Of a DNA stretch of 64,000 bases, positions 16,500 through 25,114 are shown in pieces. The first letter of the stretch is position 1. Each line of letters starts with the position of its first letter. The DNA comes from Bradyrhizobium iriomotense (GTDB lineage Bacteria; Pseudomonadota; Alphaproteobacteria; Rhizobiales; Xanthobacteraceae), in assembly GCF_030160715.1 (NCBI RefSeq), contig NZ_BSOW01000022.1, forward strand, positions 1-64,000, written 5' to 3'. A program made the translations under genes and the position numbers. The notes under the pieces are model-generated. The model was not told the origin of the DNA and did not search any database. It saw only the letters and a list, made by a program, of their open reading frames with translations.

Positions 16500-17219
16500 A
16501 TGAACAGCAATCCGCCGCAAATTCCGGTCCGGCCGCTGCCGCTCCAGCATGATCTGCCGAATTTCGTCGCCAGGCTCTGGAACACCGGCCCCATCAGGAT
16601 GGTGGCCCTCGGCTCCTCCTCGACGGCAGGCGAGGGCGACATCCCGCCCTATCCCCATCGCCTCGAAATGCTGCTGCGCCCCCGCCTTGGCAACCGCAGG
16701 ATCGACGTCCTCAACCGTGGTCTCGGTGGCGAGGAAGCGCCAAAGGAGTGCGACCGGATCGAAGGCGATGTTCTCGCCGAGAATCCCTGCCTGGTGATCT
16801 GGCAGATCGGCACCAATTGCGTCTGGCAGAGCGCGCCGGACAAGCCTCCATCCCAGCAGGATACGATCGACGCGCTTAAGCGCGGGATTGATCTCCTGAA
16901 GAAGCAGGGAACGATCGATATCGTACTGATGGACCCGCAATATCTCCCGGCCATGCTCACGCCGGCGACCAAGAACGCCACCGAAGCGATGGTTCAGGCC
17001 ATCGCCGACGTGGCCAGCGACAAGCAGGTCAACCTGTTCCGGCGGTTCGACCTGATGCAGCGCTGGTCCGAGATCGGCAAGTTTTCATTCGATCAGATGG
17101 TCAATCCCACGGACGACAAGCGGCTGCATCAGAGCGAATGGGCGACAAACACGCTCGCCTATGCTTTGCGCGACGTCATCCTCGACCGTCTCAGGAAGGG
17201 CGGGATCGCGACGACGTGA
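16500..17219 (+). CDS. SGNH/GDSL-type hydrolase
   Basis: 239 residues with SGNH hydrolase blocks: nucleophile block MVALGSSSTAGEGDIPP (first Ser of GSSST near residue 39), oxyanion Gly in NRGLGGEEAP, block III WQIGTN with the Asn, and a C-terminal D-x-x-H-like element in DDKRLHQSEW. No signal peptide, so probably cytoplasmic. Such enzymes cleave esters or acetyl groups from sugars, lipids or peptides; the substrate is unknown. GAGG lies seven bases before ATG 16500. It follows frcA by 164 bases with a hairpin between, so it is probably a separate unit. Confidence 0.8.
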   Translation: MNSNPPQIPVRPLPLQHDLPNFVARLWNTGPIRMVALGSSSTAGEGDIPPYPHRLEMLLRPRLGNRRIDVLNRGLGGEEAPKECDRIEGDVLAENPCLVIWQIGTNCVWQSAPDKPPSQQDTIDALKRGIDLLKKQGTIDIVLMDPQYLPAMLTPATKNATEAMVQAIADVASDKQVNLFRRFDLMQRWSEIGKFSFDQMVNPTDDKRLHQSEWATNTLAYALRDVILDRLRKGGIATT

Positions 17220-17264
17220 CGGATGTGACGTCAGAGCCTGGGGCATTTGAGATTCCAACCTAAG

Positions 17265-17297
17265 GCGCGATGACGATTCATCCCAATCTCATCGCGC
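17265..17297. repeat. bradyrhizobial intergenic palindrome
   Basis: Arms GCGCGATGA at 17265-17273 and TCATCGCGC at 17289-17297 with a 15-base loop containing TTCATCCCAATC. It lies between the convergent SGNH and DUF1127 genes. I recall this palindrome as a frequent intergenic repeat in Bradyrhizobium and Rhodopseudomonas. It may act as a two-way terminator. Confidence 0.6.
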
Positions 17298-17393
17298 TCT
17301 AGCGCGAAAGCTGTGCCAGCCCCTTCCGGTCGAAGCCGACCGGGCTGGTCTCGCCCCCGCAGGCTGCGGATGTCAGATCACCGTCGCCGGAAT

Positions 17394-17624
17394 CTATCGG
17401 GCGCCGCGCGGATCGATATTCGGGTTCGCGGCGACGTAGTCGATCTCCCCGCGCGAGATGCCGATGTCCATCAGCTCCCGGTCGGGCAGATCGGACAAGG
17501 CGGCGTGCAGCCGCGCGCGTTTGCGTTGCTCCTGAAACGCCGCCCAATATCTTTCGAGCAAGCCGACGATGCGTCTGGCAGAAGCGAGCCGCCTGTACGC
17601 TGTTGCACTGTAGGTCGTGCTCAT
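17394..17624 (-). CDS. DUF1127 domain small protein
   Basis: 76 residues. The C-terminal DUF1127 motif is clear: RARLHAALSDLPDRELMDIG followed by ISRGEIDYVAAN. The N-terminal helix is Tyr/Arg-rich. Proteins of this family are abundant in rhizobia; in relatives some bind RNA and affect phosphate, carbon or stress physiology, but most are unstudied. ATG 17624 has GGAG about eight bases upstream. Stands alone. Confidence 0.85.
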   Translation of the reverse strand: MSTTYSATAYRRLASARRIVGLLERYWAAFQEQRKRARLHAALSDLPDRELMDIGISRGEIDYVAANPNIDPRGAR

Positions 17625-17760
17625 GGCGCAATCTCCGGATTCGCAATGCAGCCGGCCCGCGCATCATCGCCGCCGCCTCGCTCGCGGGCAGTCTTCAAGA
17701 TCAGCTTTGATCGAAACGTGGTTGGCTCCGCCATCAATCTGGAACGCGCAGCCAACGCTT

Positions 17761-17964
17761 CTATCTGACGGAGGCAGGCGCAGATGCCGCAACGGTTACG
17801 CCGAAGGCAACCGCGAGTGCTCCGATCCAGAACAGCGTTCTGATGGGAGTCTCCTGCGCAGAAAATTTCGCAGGCCGACCTCCCTCAACGATCTTAGCTT
17901 GCGCCGCCCGGTGCCCATTGTGAGGGAGTTCACACGCAGCAGAGAATTTCGACGCTCGCGACAA
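17761..17964 (-). CDS. possible small membrane protein, start uncertain
   Basis: The frame 17964-17761 ends in a good membrane segment (IRTLFWIGALAVAFGVTVAA then SAPASVR). The only ATG gives an unconvincing polar N-terminus of about 40 residues. An AGGAG sits just before the hydrophobic part, but the codon at start distance is ATC. Either a mini-protein using a rare start, a decayed gene, or chance. Without it, 17625-18037 holds nothing I can name. Confidence 0.3.
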   Translation of the reverse strand: MSRASKFSAACELPHNGHRAAQAKIVEGGRPAKFSAQETPIRTLFWIGALAVAFGVTVAASAPASVR

Positions 17965-18037
17965 TTTGCCTCGCCGAAAGCATGCAGGCCGAGACCCATC
18001 GCGTCCGTTGCGGCGACGATGGGTTTCGCGAAGGACT

Positions 18038-19294
18038 CTACCCGTCGGACGGGCTTGGCGACGTATAGGCCAGAAAAATCAGCGTGCCGATCAGCAGCGC
18101 CGTTGCCATGAACAGCAGCACCGCCGGCAGTCCCGCAAGCGCCGCCACTGCGCCGGTGGTCGACTGCATCAGGGCCGCGCCGAGGAAGAAGGCGAGGTTG
18201 ACCGCGGCGAGCGCCTTGCCGGCAACCTGCGCGTCGACCAGTTGCCGTGACATGCCGAACAGCAGCGGCTGCGCGGAGGTTGCAAGGCCGATGAGCACGA
18301 ACAGCACGAGGTCGTATTGCGGCGGCATGACGGGAACGCCGAGCAGCAGAGAGACCGCATAGTGCGGCGCGCCGAGCGCCATCAGCGCGAGCAGACATGC
18401 CGCAATGAGGTGAGCGCCGGCAACCAGCTCGCGGCGGCGGCCAAGACTGCGATCGACCATGCCGATGCAAAGCGGGCCGACGATCATCGCGATCGTGAAC
18501 GCGCCGAGCTGGTTGCCGGCCTCGACCCGCGACAAGCCCTTGATCTCCATCAGCCACGGCCCGCCCCACAGGCCACGCAGCACCAGCGAGGTCGCAAGCG
18601 ACACCAGCGCGAGCGCGATCAAACCGCGCAGGGGACGTGAGAAACCGAGCCGCAGCACCTCGATCATCTGCGACAGGGCGGAAGAATCGTCCTTGTGCTC
18701 GGCCGGCTGGTCCGGCACCAGCGCGAACACGGCGAGCGCCACCAGGATCCCGGCCAGCCCAGCGATCCAGAACCCGGCGCGCCAGCCGTAATGATCGACC
18801 ACGAAGGCGAGCGGGCTCGACGACAGCAGCATGCCGATATTGCCGATCGAGAGGATAGCGCCCGACCACAGGCCGAACCGCGCCGCCGACAATTGCTTGG
18901 CAGCCAGCGTCATCGGGCACATCAGCATGCCGGAGGTGGCAACACCCAGCAGCAATTGGCCGAACGCAAAACTTTCCGGCCCCGCCGCAAAGCCGGAAGC
19001 GGTGGCGCCGACCACGGTTCCCGCGAGCAGGCTGAGCGACACCACCCGCACGCCGAAGCGATCCATCGCCGCGCCGACCGGGATCTGCGCAGCGGCAAAG
19101 GCGAAATGATAGACCGAGGTGAGGCTGGCCAGCGCCTGCGGCCTCATGCCGAAATCCGCCGCCATCAGGTCGAGGCTGACCGCGGGGATGGTGCGCAGCA
19201 AGGTCGAGAGCATGTGGCCGCAGGCCAGCGCGATCAGCGCAAAGATCAGCGCGCGGGTGCCAACTCCCGCTTCCTCCGTGGCCACCGCAGTCAT
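18038..19294 (-). CDS. MFS transporter
   Basis: 418 residues from ATG 19294 (frame open to 19354, but this start gives a natural N-terminus). Twelve hydrophobic segments; the loop between helices 2 and 3 carries the MFS motif variant VGAAMDRFGVRVVS, and the second half repeats it as GMVDRSLGRRRE. Typical drug/metabolite antiporter or sugar-acid permease size; the substrate cannot be called. Monocistronic, divergent from the phosphodiesterase at 19656. Confidence 0.85.
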   Translation of the reverse strand: MTAVATEEAGVGTRALIFALIALACGHMLSTLLRTIPAVSLDLMAADFGMRPQALASLTSVYHFAFAAAQIPVGAAMDRFGVRVVSLSLLAGTVVGATASGFAAGPESFAFGQLLLGVATSGMLMCPMTLAAKQLSAARFGLWSGAILSIGNIGMLLSSSPLAFVVDHYGWRAGFWIAGLAGILVALAVFALVPDQPAEHKDDSSALSQMIEVLRLGFSRPLRGLIALALVSLATSLVLRGLWGGPWLMEIKGLSRVEAGNQLGAFTIAMIVGPLCIGMVDRSLGRRRELVAGAHLIAACLLALMALGAPHYAVSLLLGVPVMPPQYDLVLFVLIGLATSAQPLLFGMSRQLVDAQVAGKALAAVNLAFFLGAALMQSTTGAVAALAGLPAVLLFMATALLIGTLIFLAYTSPSPSDG

Positions 19295-19655
19295 GAGCGT
19301 CCCGTCCCGGCAAGGGTTTTCGGTGGGGTTACACGATTGGGGGGAGGGTGCCAACTGCGGGAAAGACAGTCCCGTTATTCCAGATCGCGGCGTAGGAGGC
19401 CACGCACGGCAAACGGGCCGATCGCTCCGCTTGTTCGAAGCGATCGGCCTAGTCTAGGGAGGAACGCCCGTCGGGCGGCGCGGCAAAGCGAGGCTAACGC
19501 TCAACCGGTCACCTAACATAGCCTGCTCAACGGACACAGCGTATGAACTAGCTCACATAAGGAAGGGCCGTTTGACTTGACGGGCGGCGGCCCGACCACA
19601 GGTGCGAACCGCGCCGAGACGACGGTAGCCACGGCTAGCGCAACGGAGATCCCAT
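19295..19655. other. divergent intergenic region, no gene seen
   Basis: 361 bases between the MFS gene and the phosphodiesterase. It must hold both promoters. I see no strong palindrome, and the open frames crossing it are antisense extensions of MFS shadows. Confidence 0.4.
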
Positions 19656-20126
19656 TTGGCGACGCACATGCGCATTGGAATCATCTCGGACACTCACGGC
19701 CTGTTGCGGCCGGAGGCAGTGCAGTGCCTGGCCGGAGTATCACACATCATCCACGGCGGCGACATCGGACGGCCGGACGTTTTGGACGGACTTCGCCGCA
19801 TCGCGCCCGTCACCGCCATCCGGGGCAACATCGATGTCGGTGATTGGGCGAACAGCTACCCCGAAACAGTGACCGTGCAGCTTGGCGGCCGATCGTTCCA
19901 TGTCCTGCATGACCTGAAGTCGCTCCGGATCACGCCGGCCGCTTGCGGGATAGACGTCGTGATCTCCGGACATTCCCATCAGCCCGGCTTCAACACCGCA
20001 GACGGAGTGCTCTATCTGAACCCCGGCAGCGCCGGCCCGCGCCGCTTCAAGCTGCCGGTGACGGTTGCGACGCTGGACGTTTCGGCGCGAGGCGTTTCTC
20101 CCGTCATCCACGATCTGGGTTTTTAG
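19656..20126 (+). CDS. YfcE/MJ0936-type metallophosphodiesterase
   Basis: 156 residues, compact calcineurin-like phosphoesterase. Metal-binding motifs in order: ISDTHG (D, H), HGGDIG (GD block), IRGNID (GN-D variant of GNHD) and SGHSHQPG (GHSH). Members hydrolyse phosphodiesters with two metal ions; natural substrates are mostly unknown. The TTG at 19656 has GGAG seven bases upstream; an ATG at 19668 is the alternative and begins exactly at the first strand (MRIGIISDTHG). The stop codon overlaps the end of the repeat at 20125. Confidence 0.85.
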   Translation: MATHMRIGIISDTHGLLRPEAVQCLAGVSHIIHGGDIGRPDVLDGLRRIAPVTAIRGNIDVGDWANSYPETVTVQLGGRSFHVLHDLKSLRITPAACGIDVVISGHSHQPGFNTADGVLYLNPGSAGPRRFKLPVTVATLDVSARGVSPVIHDLGF

Positions 20127-20233
20127 GATGGGTTGAGCGACTTGTCCGCCGTAGCTCGAAGAGCGAAGGCGGAAGCGAGATCCATCAAATCATTTCCGAC
20201 GAGGACGGGTTCGCGAAGAGCTCAACCCATCCT
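20125..20233. repeat. MITE-like element with 14-bp terminal inverted repeats
   Basis: AGGATGGGTTGAGC at 20125-20138 and its exact complement GCTCAACCCATCCT at 20220-20233 bound a 109-base element. The interior has a second inverted pair (CTCGAAGAGCGAAGG region). It abuts the phosphodiesterase so closely that it supplies the last two bases of the stop codon. Resembles short mobile or REP-type elements I recall from bradyrhizobia. Confidence 0.65.
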
Positions 20234-20409
20234 GCCAACTCGTCCGCTTGCCGGGCTAGACCGGACATGGTTGGGCGCGAACCAACGGCGCTTTTGACCC
20301 ATAGCGGAACCCTCCCCACCTCGCGAGACCCGCAATGCGTGACAGTGATGCCACCAATGGTGGAGCAGTTAAAGCCAAGGTTCTAAGCTATGACATGCTC
20401 GGCGGCCGC

Positions 20410-21210
20410 TTACTCTTGTGCGAGAGTTGATTCCAGCCGCGAGATGTTTTCCTGGAGGCGACGGTTGTTTTCCAGCAGACGCTGACTAGTGAGGATAAGG
20501 ATGTAGTAGCCGAATTGCTGATTACTTTGAAAGTAGATTTCAAGCAGCCTTTCATAAGTTATAGTCAGGACTTGTCCGTCTTCTATGCACTCGACCGTTG
20601 CGGTTCGTCGGTTGTTGGGCGTAAGGAAGCCAAGTTCTCCCATGAGACGCCCTGGCGGAAACTCGACGCCGGTTTCTTTGACTAGAAACTTCCCGGTGAC
20701 GGTGAGAAACATTTCGGTCGCCGGATCACCCTTCCTGAATAATCGGTCGCCATGGCGATATCTGCGTTCGGTCATGAACGGTTTGAGCCATTCCATCGAC
20801 ATGTCACCTTGCATCGCATTACGTGCCTTCTTAACGAGCCTGAGCAGTTGACCGAGACGAACGGCATTGACCGGCAGCAACAGCAGATAAAGCAGAAAGG
20901 TGGCGACGCTTTCGGAAAGCGCGCCAGAGATTGCGAAGAATGCACAGCCGACCATATTCGCGACCCGCAGCGGCACCATTCTCTGCATCAGCAAGGTAGC
21001 GACAAGGAAGACTGCGCCGACCAGAGCAAACAAGTTGGCGAGCGTGATGTTGGCCAACACAATTTCCAACAGCCGATCAAACAGTGCGTCGTAGGTGATG
21101 TTGTTGGGATCAAGCCCCATTTGAACGAGAATCTTTGCGATCCTGAGATTATCCGCCGCCGTATCAAGAATGCGGTTTAGAATTGTCGAAAGATCTGCAA
21201 TGGAACGCAT
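20410..21210 (-). CDS. membrane protein with cyclic-nucleotide-binding domain
   Basis: 266 residues. N-terminal region with about three membrane helices (ITLANLFALVGAVFLVATLL; VANMVGCAFFAISGALSE; VATFLLYLLLLPVNAVRLG), then a cNMP-binding domain from about residue 145: RYRHGDRLFRKGDPATEMFL, a phosphate-binding cassette GRLMGELGFLTPNNRRTATV with the Gly-Glu and Arg pair, and a C-terminal helix. No channel pore motif, kinase or cyclase domain. The layout recalls Popeye-domain proteins, which sense cAMP at membranes. Likely a cAMP or cGMP receptor at the inner membrane. Stands alone. Confidence 0.75.
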   Translation of the reverse strand: MRSIADLSTILNRILDTAADNLRIAKILVQMGLDPNNITYDALFDRLLEIVLANITLANLFALVGAVFLVATLLMQRMVPLRVANMVGCAFFAISGALSESVATFLLYLLLLPVNAVRLGQLLRLVKKARNAMQGDMSMEWLKPFMTERRYRHGDRLFRKGDPATEMFLTVTGKFLVKETGVEFPPGRLMGELGFLTPNNRRTATVECIEDGQVLTITYERLLEIYFQSNQQFGYYILILTSQRLLENNRRLQENISRLESTLAQE

Positions 21211-21641
21211 CGGATCACCCCACGCAAAGCAGTCGGTTATTTTTCGAACTTCGCAGATACTGATAATCGAAGTCTGACGAGCACAAGCGGTATTGATCCA
21301 CGATCAGTTTTACCCGGCGCTGTTGCCTTCGGCAATCGCAGGCGCGTGGCCAGTCGCGCATTCGCGCTCACACCGGACATGGCTCCCGCTGGCTTCGACC
21401 CGCGATGCGTGAGTCCGCTCCTGGCCCATCTCGGACTTCTGGCAATGGCCACGTTAGCGCTGCTGTTGGGGACATAGCAGACATCAAACGCGCCGTCGCA
21501 TCGTCCCGTTTTACCAGACGCGACGTCGGGAAGCGCATGGACGATCTTTAGAACTGATCCTGCACCCGGCGGTAGGCTGGATGTTTCGGGTTCTTCACCT
21601 TGATCCAGCGATTGCAGCGGCCAGCGCCGCGGCACGCTGCC
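21211..21641. other. noncoding stretch, probable repeat debris
   Basis: The minus-strand open frame at 21237-21635 has unnatural composition. The stretch around 21340-21500 resembles a recurrent noncoding sequence I recall between genes in Bradyrhizobium. No RNA gene or clear hairpin identified. Confidence 0.4.
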
Positions 21642-22532
21642 TTAATGCGACACATTGTCAGACTGCGTGTTTGGTGGCTTCCCAAAAATGACTCCAATTG
21701 CGTCGAGAAGCCTATTGATGATGATCAGTACGAGGGTCGTACTAAATCCAAACACAAAAGGCATCAACAGCGTTACGGCCATCATGGCGTCTTCTGCGGA
21801 TAACGTTGCGGCCATCTTGGCGTCAGTTGCGGTCGTCGCACCGCTTGACGTGGTTGCTTTGATGGCATCAAGCGTCTGAATGAAGTGTTCAAACCCCCCG
21901 AACCCGAACGGCAATGCTAAGATGAGGCCAAACATCGCGCCCAACATGATCCGGATTACAAGGAGCTTTTGATTTCCAATATCGAACGTGATGCTCTTTT
22001 GAAGCGATAATGCGTTCATCGAGATGTAAGCGATTGAGCCGAGAGCGCCCAGTGCCATGAGCCAGAAGAAGTAAGGAATCAAATGCCGATCTTTGCCTAT
22101 TAAACTGGTTGCGATGAGCGATACCACGGCGACTATCATGATGATCAGCGACATCCGAATTAGCAGGTGTTTGCTCTGACTAATATAAAAGTCGCGCCTG
22201 CACGGCTCGCCTAGCAAAGAGTGCAGATCTTGAAGGCGGGTTTCCAGTGCAACCCACTCCGCTTCTGTCGGCGCACGACCTCTCTCTCGCGACCAGAAGC
22301 GCGGTTTTCGTAGTCGGCCGATCTTACCTATTACAAGCAGGTGCGCCTTTTCGGACGGAATGCTGACACCTTCGCGCTGCATGAAATAGCAGAGGTCAGT
22401 CAGTGTCGATTGCAATCGATTGAACTTTGGATCGTTGATCACATAGTCCGAGGTTGCGACACTGCATTGTCCATTGACCAGGGTTTTCCCTCGGTCTTTG
22501 GTCTGGATCAGACTGCATCTGCACGACGACAT
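21642..22532 (-). CDS. hypothetical membrane protein, 4-5 helices
   Basis: 296 residues from ATG 22532. The cytoplasmic first half is soluble and charged; then hydrophobic segments follow (LIIMIVAVVSLIATSLIG; PYFFWLMALGALGSIAYI; VIRIMLGAMFGLILALPFG; TLLMPFVFGFSTTLVLIIIN). No family recognised. A strong AGGAGG lies ideally for a different ATG at 22539, which opens another frame that stops after 47 codons. A one-base difference in the GGGAAAACCC run would join that start to this protein, so the true N-terminus is uncertain. Base composition is less GC-rich than most of the window. Confidence 0.65.
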   Translation of the reverse strand: MSSCRCSLIQTKDRGKTLVNGQCSVATSDYVINDPKFNRLQSTLTDLCYFMQREGVSIPSEKAHLLVIGKIGRLRKPRFWSRERGRAPTEAEWVALETRLQDLHSLLGEPCRRDFYISQSKHLLIRMSLIIMIVAVVSLIATSLIGKDRHLIPYFFWLMALGALGSIAYISMNALSLQKSITFDIGNQKLLVIRIMLGAMFGLILALPFGFGGFEHFIQTLDAIKATTSSGATTATDAKMAATLSAEDAMMAVTLLMPFVFGFSTTLVLIIINRLLDAIGVIFGKPPNTQSDNVSH

Positions 22533-22539
22533 CGGACAT

Positions 22540-23186
22540 GGGCGCCTCCTTTGGCTATTAACCCACAATAATGCCCATCGCATTCGGAAGTGTGATCTAC
22601 CTTACATCGTATTTGTCAATCTCCTCACAAACGTGCGAAGCGTTTGATGCTGCTCGCCAGGCTCGGCGAGGGCTCTGGAATGGCGGAAGTTTGAGTTCGC
22701 GACCGCGAGGGGCGTGCCCTCGACGTCACGCCCAAAATACACCCCCCGCCGAGAGGTCCCTTGATGCATAATTGTTTAGTTGTGCATCACGTCGATGGCC
22801 GTTGAGTTCTACGAACCAAAGGTCGGCCACATGTCGGTCGTCGAGAGTAAACTGGACCTAGCTGAGACTTGGCCACGACTTCCGAGTCCGACCCGAAGCG
22901 GTCGCTGCGGTCGCGGGCAAGGCCAACCATTTGTACGTCGGCGTGCATATGGTTGATCGCAAACATCATCAACGAGTGTGCTCATCATCATACCGGTATG
23001 CTTGCGCGCCGTGGCCTGGGTGCATCACGATCCCTGGCGGCCACAAAAGATTCTGTTTGTACTTGAACCTTTGACTTTAAAGCAGGAACTACTTTACGAG
23101 GCCGCTTCTCACGAAGCGGGACTGATTAACTGATACTGAAGCAATTTTCTGATCATCCATACGCGCCTTGCGCAAGAGAGGTTGCT
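22540..23186. other. gene-free region with two palindromes
   Basis: No convincing gene in about 650 bases. TGATGCA at 22762-22768 and TGCATCA at 22783-22789 flank an AT-rich 14-base core. CATACCGGTATG at 22989-23000 is a perfect 12-base palindrome. Either could be a regulator site; the second lies about 190 bases before the gene at 23187. Confidence 0.45.
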
Positions 23187-23930
23187 ATGGGCGTAGTTTT
23201 TCAGCGCGTCGATTGCCGCGTGCGACATCATTGCTCGACGGGCGGACATCGTAGCCGCGGTTTCATTGTCGCGATGCTCTGTGCGGCATGCATAATCCAG
23301 TTCGTGAGTGAAGCGAGCGCTCAATGCAGCGCACGAGATGTCTTGCAGAGCCAGCTGAAGCTCAAGAAAGCTCCCTCAGCCAACGGGCCGCCGGTTTTGG
23401 TCAAGTCCGCTACCGGTGTCCCGGTGTGGAAGACGATTACGCTGGGGACTTTTGCGGACCCGTTGGCTCTTCGTAATGCGTTGGACAAGAAAGGTTGCAG
23501 CATTGGAGGGCTGGCTGCGGAAATTCTCGCTCGACCCGCCTTTGCCGTCAGCTCTACGAAAACAGACGTGGAGCTTGTTGCCGTATCAGCGGTCCAACTC
23601 GGCTTTGAAACCGATACCGTGACTTTGACCGCAATTTATGCTCAGGCGCGGCAGCTTGGTTTTGAACTGGCGCCGGCAGAGGTCGGTCCGCAATTGAGGC
23701 TTCAATACTTTGACCAGCCCATGGGGGAGTTTCTCATCATCGGAATGGAGCCAATCAAGACGTGGAGTGGCGAGCCGGTCATTCTAAACGTGGCTAATGG
23801 CGGAGCTGGACTTATCCTCTTTGGCCAGGATGGCCGACCTGACGCAGAAATCTCCGTGATCTCCCGCTTCGTATTTGCGCGGTCCAACGAACGGTTCACC
23901 CCGGCGCTCGCGTCTACTCCTGCTCACTAG
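23187..23930 (+). CDS. exported hypothetical protein
   Basis: 247 residues with a long basic N-region, then a Sec hydrophobic core (GFIVAMLCAACIIQFVSEAS) and a likely cleavage after SASA before QCS. The mature part is about 200 residues, mixed alpha/beta, with motifs such as TLGTFADPLALRNALDKKGC and LRLQYFDQPMGEFLIIGMEP. It recalls uncharacterised periplasmic proteins of bradyrhizobia. The start has AGAGAGG six bases upstream. Alone in its unit. Confidence 0.65.
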   Translation: MGVVFQRVDCRVRHHCSTGGHRSRGFIVAMLCAACIIQFVSEASAQCSARDVLQSQLKLKKAPSANGPPVLVKSATGVPVWKTITLGTFADPLALRNALDKKGCSIGGLAAEILARPAFAVSSTKTDVELVAVSAVQLGFETDTVTLTAIYAQARQLGFELAPAEVGPQLRLQYFDQPMGEFLIIGMEPIKTWSGEPVILNVANGGAGLILFGQDGRPDAEISVISRFVFARSNERFTPALASTPAH

Positions 23931-24149
23931 CGACGTACATCGTCTGCTGAACCATTGTTGGCCGGGAGTGTCCCGGTGAGGTACCGTCCGCGCCGCTCAC
24001 CCGCATATGCCGTGACCGGCGTTGTGGCTTCCTGGGTGTGAATGAGTTCACAACGGCGTCGCCAAGCGAATGCTAGCTTCCAGCCATTCAACCATGACTG
24101 AGATTTTTTGCAGAGGGCCTCTATTCCGAACAGCCTCCAGGAGAGGGTC

Positions 24150-24743
24150 ATGTTCAAACAATTCCTTTTGGTCGCGGCAATTGCCTCTCTCGCGTTAGCG
24201 ACATCCTCTGGAGCCCATTGCGAATATGCTTTGGGGCGTAGCGCGTCCACCGTGGCGCGTTCGGTTTCGTTGCATTCTGATGCAACTCGACCCACGGAAG
24301 ACTTGTTGGACGACATTGTGGCCTGGCTCTCGTCAAACTTTGACCTGCCAGCCATCAAAGAACGTCCCACCATTGAATTTGCATCGAGGATGGAGCTTGC
24401 GAGGTTGCGTGCAAGGGACCTTGCTTCTTCGCAAGGCTTCATAGGAAGCGAGGGGCAACTGGCTCAGCGCGAGGTTGTCGCACTCTACGACGACAATACG
24501 AGAACGATCCTGCTTCCTGACGATTGGGGAGGGACTTCGCCGGCGGACCAATCGGTCCTGGTACACGAAATGGTTCATCACCTTCAGAATCTGGGAAGGC
24601 TCAAATTTGATTGCCTCCAGGCGCGAGAGAAGACGGCCTACCTGGCTCAGGCCAAATGGCTGGAGCGGTTCGGACTGAGCTTGGAGAAAGAGTTCGACGT
24701 CGACATGTTTACGGTGCTGATCTCTTCAGCATGCATGTATTGA
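24150..24743 (+). CDS. secreted DUF6647-like putative zinc peptidase
   Basis: 197 residues from ATG 24150, which has GGAGAGG upstream (an in-frame start at 24108 is rejected). Signal peptide MFKQFLLVAAIASLALATSS, cleavage near GAHC-EYA. In the middle, LVHEMVHHLQ contains an HEXXH zinc-binding motif (H139, E140, H143); the C-terminal EKEFDVDMFTV could supply a third acidic ligand. Two Cys (DCLQAR and SACMY) may pair. Family knowledge: DUF6647 proteins are uncharacterised periplasmic proteins. Zinc peptidase activity is inferred only from the motif. Confidence 0.7.
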   Translation: MFKQFLLVAAIASLALATSSGAHCEYALGRSASTVARSVSLHSDATRPTEDLLDDIVAWLSSNFDLPAIKERPTIEFASRMELARLRARDLASSQGFIGSEGQLAQREVVALYDDNTRTILLPDDWGGTSPADQSVLVHEMVHHLQNLGRLKFDCLQAREKTAYLAQAKWLERFGLSLEKEFDVDMFTVLISSACMY

Positions 24744-24840
24744 TTGTGACCGGCGGATTTTGGTCGCCGCTCGGCGAGCGCATTTCCGAAAGGGCGCAAA
24801 GCAGGATCTCGTACGAACCGGGTTTCAGCGGATTTGACTG

Positions 24841-24960
24841 ATGGCCAGACTCTTGGTGGTTCTTGCAATTGCGTTGGCTGTCCTGGCGATGGCTCGGGAG
24901 CAGCAGAATCAGTTTGCACCGCTGCCAACAGGACCACTGCCAGCCGCGCTTATTCCCTGA
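24841..24960 (+). CDS. 39-residue putative exported or membrane mini-protein
   Basis: ATG 24841 to TGA 24960: MARLLVVLAIALAVLAMARE, then a Gln/Pro-rich tail ending LPTGPLPAALIP. One hydrophobic helix at the N-terminus could be an anchor or a signal peptide. The ribosome site is weak. It sits 97 bases after the DUF6647-like gene on the same strand and might be co-transcribed with it. Confidence 0.35.
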   Translation: MARLLVVLAIALAVLAMAREQQNQFAPLPTGPLPAALIP

Positions 24961-25114
24961 GCTCTCCAAGGCTGATGCGTTCACCCAACTGGCCGGTGGA
25001 GCACAATCGGCTCATGGCCCGCAGGTGACCTGGTCCTTTGGGCCGCCAGCGTCTGGTTGCAGAGGCAAGCAGGCCAAGCTCCAAGCAGGTGAACGCTCCA
25101 AAGAACAAGGGAAA

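Noticed and set aside
21237..21635. 132-codon minus-strand ORF
   Set aside because: Looks like translated intergenic repeat; no ribosome site or domain.
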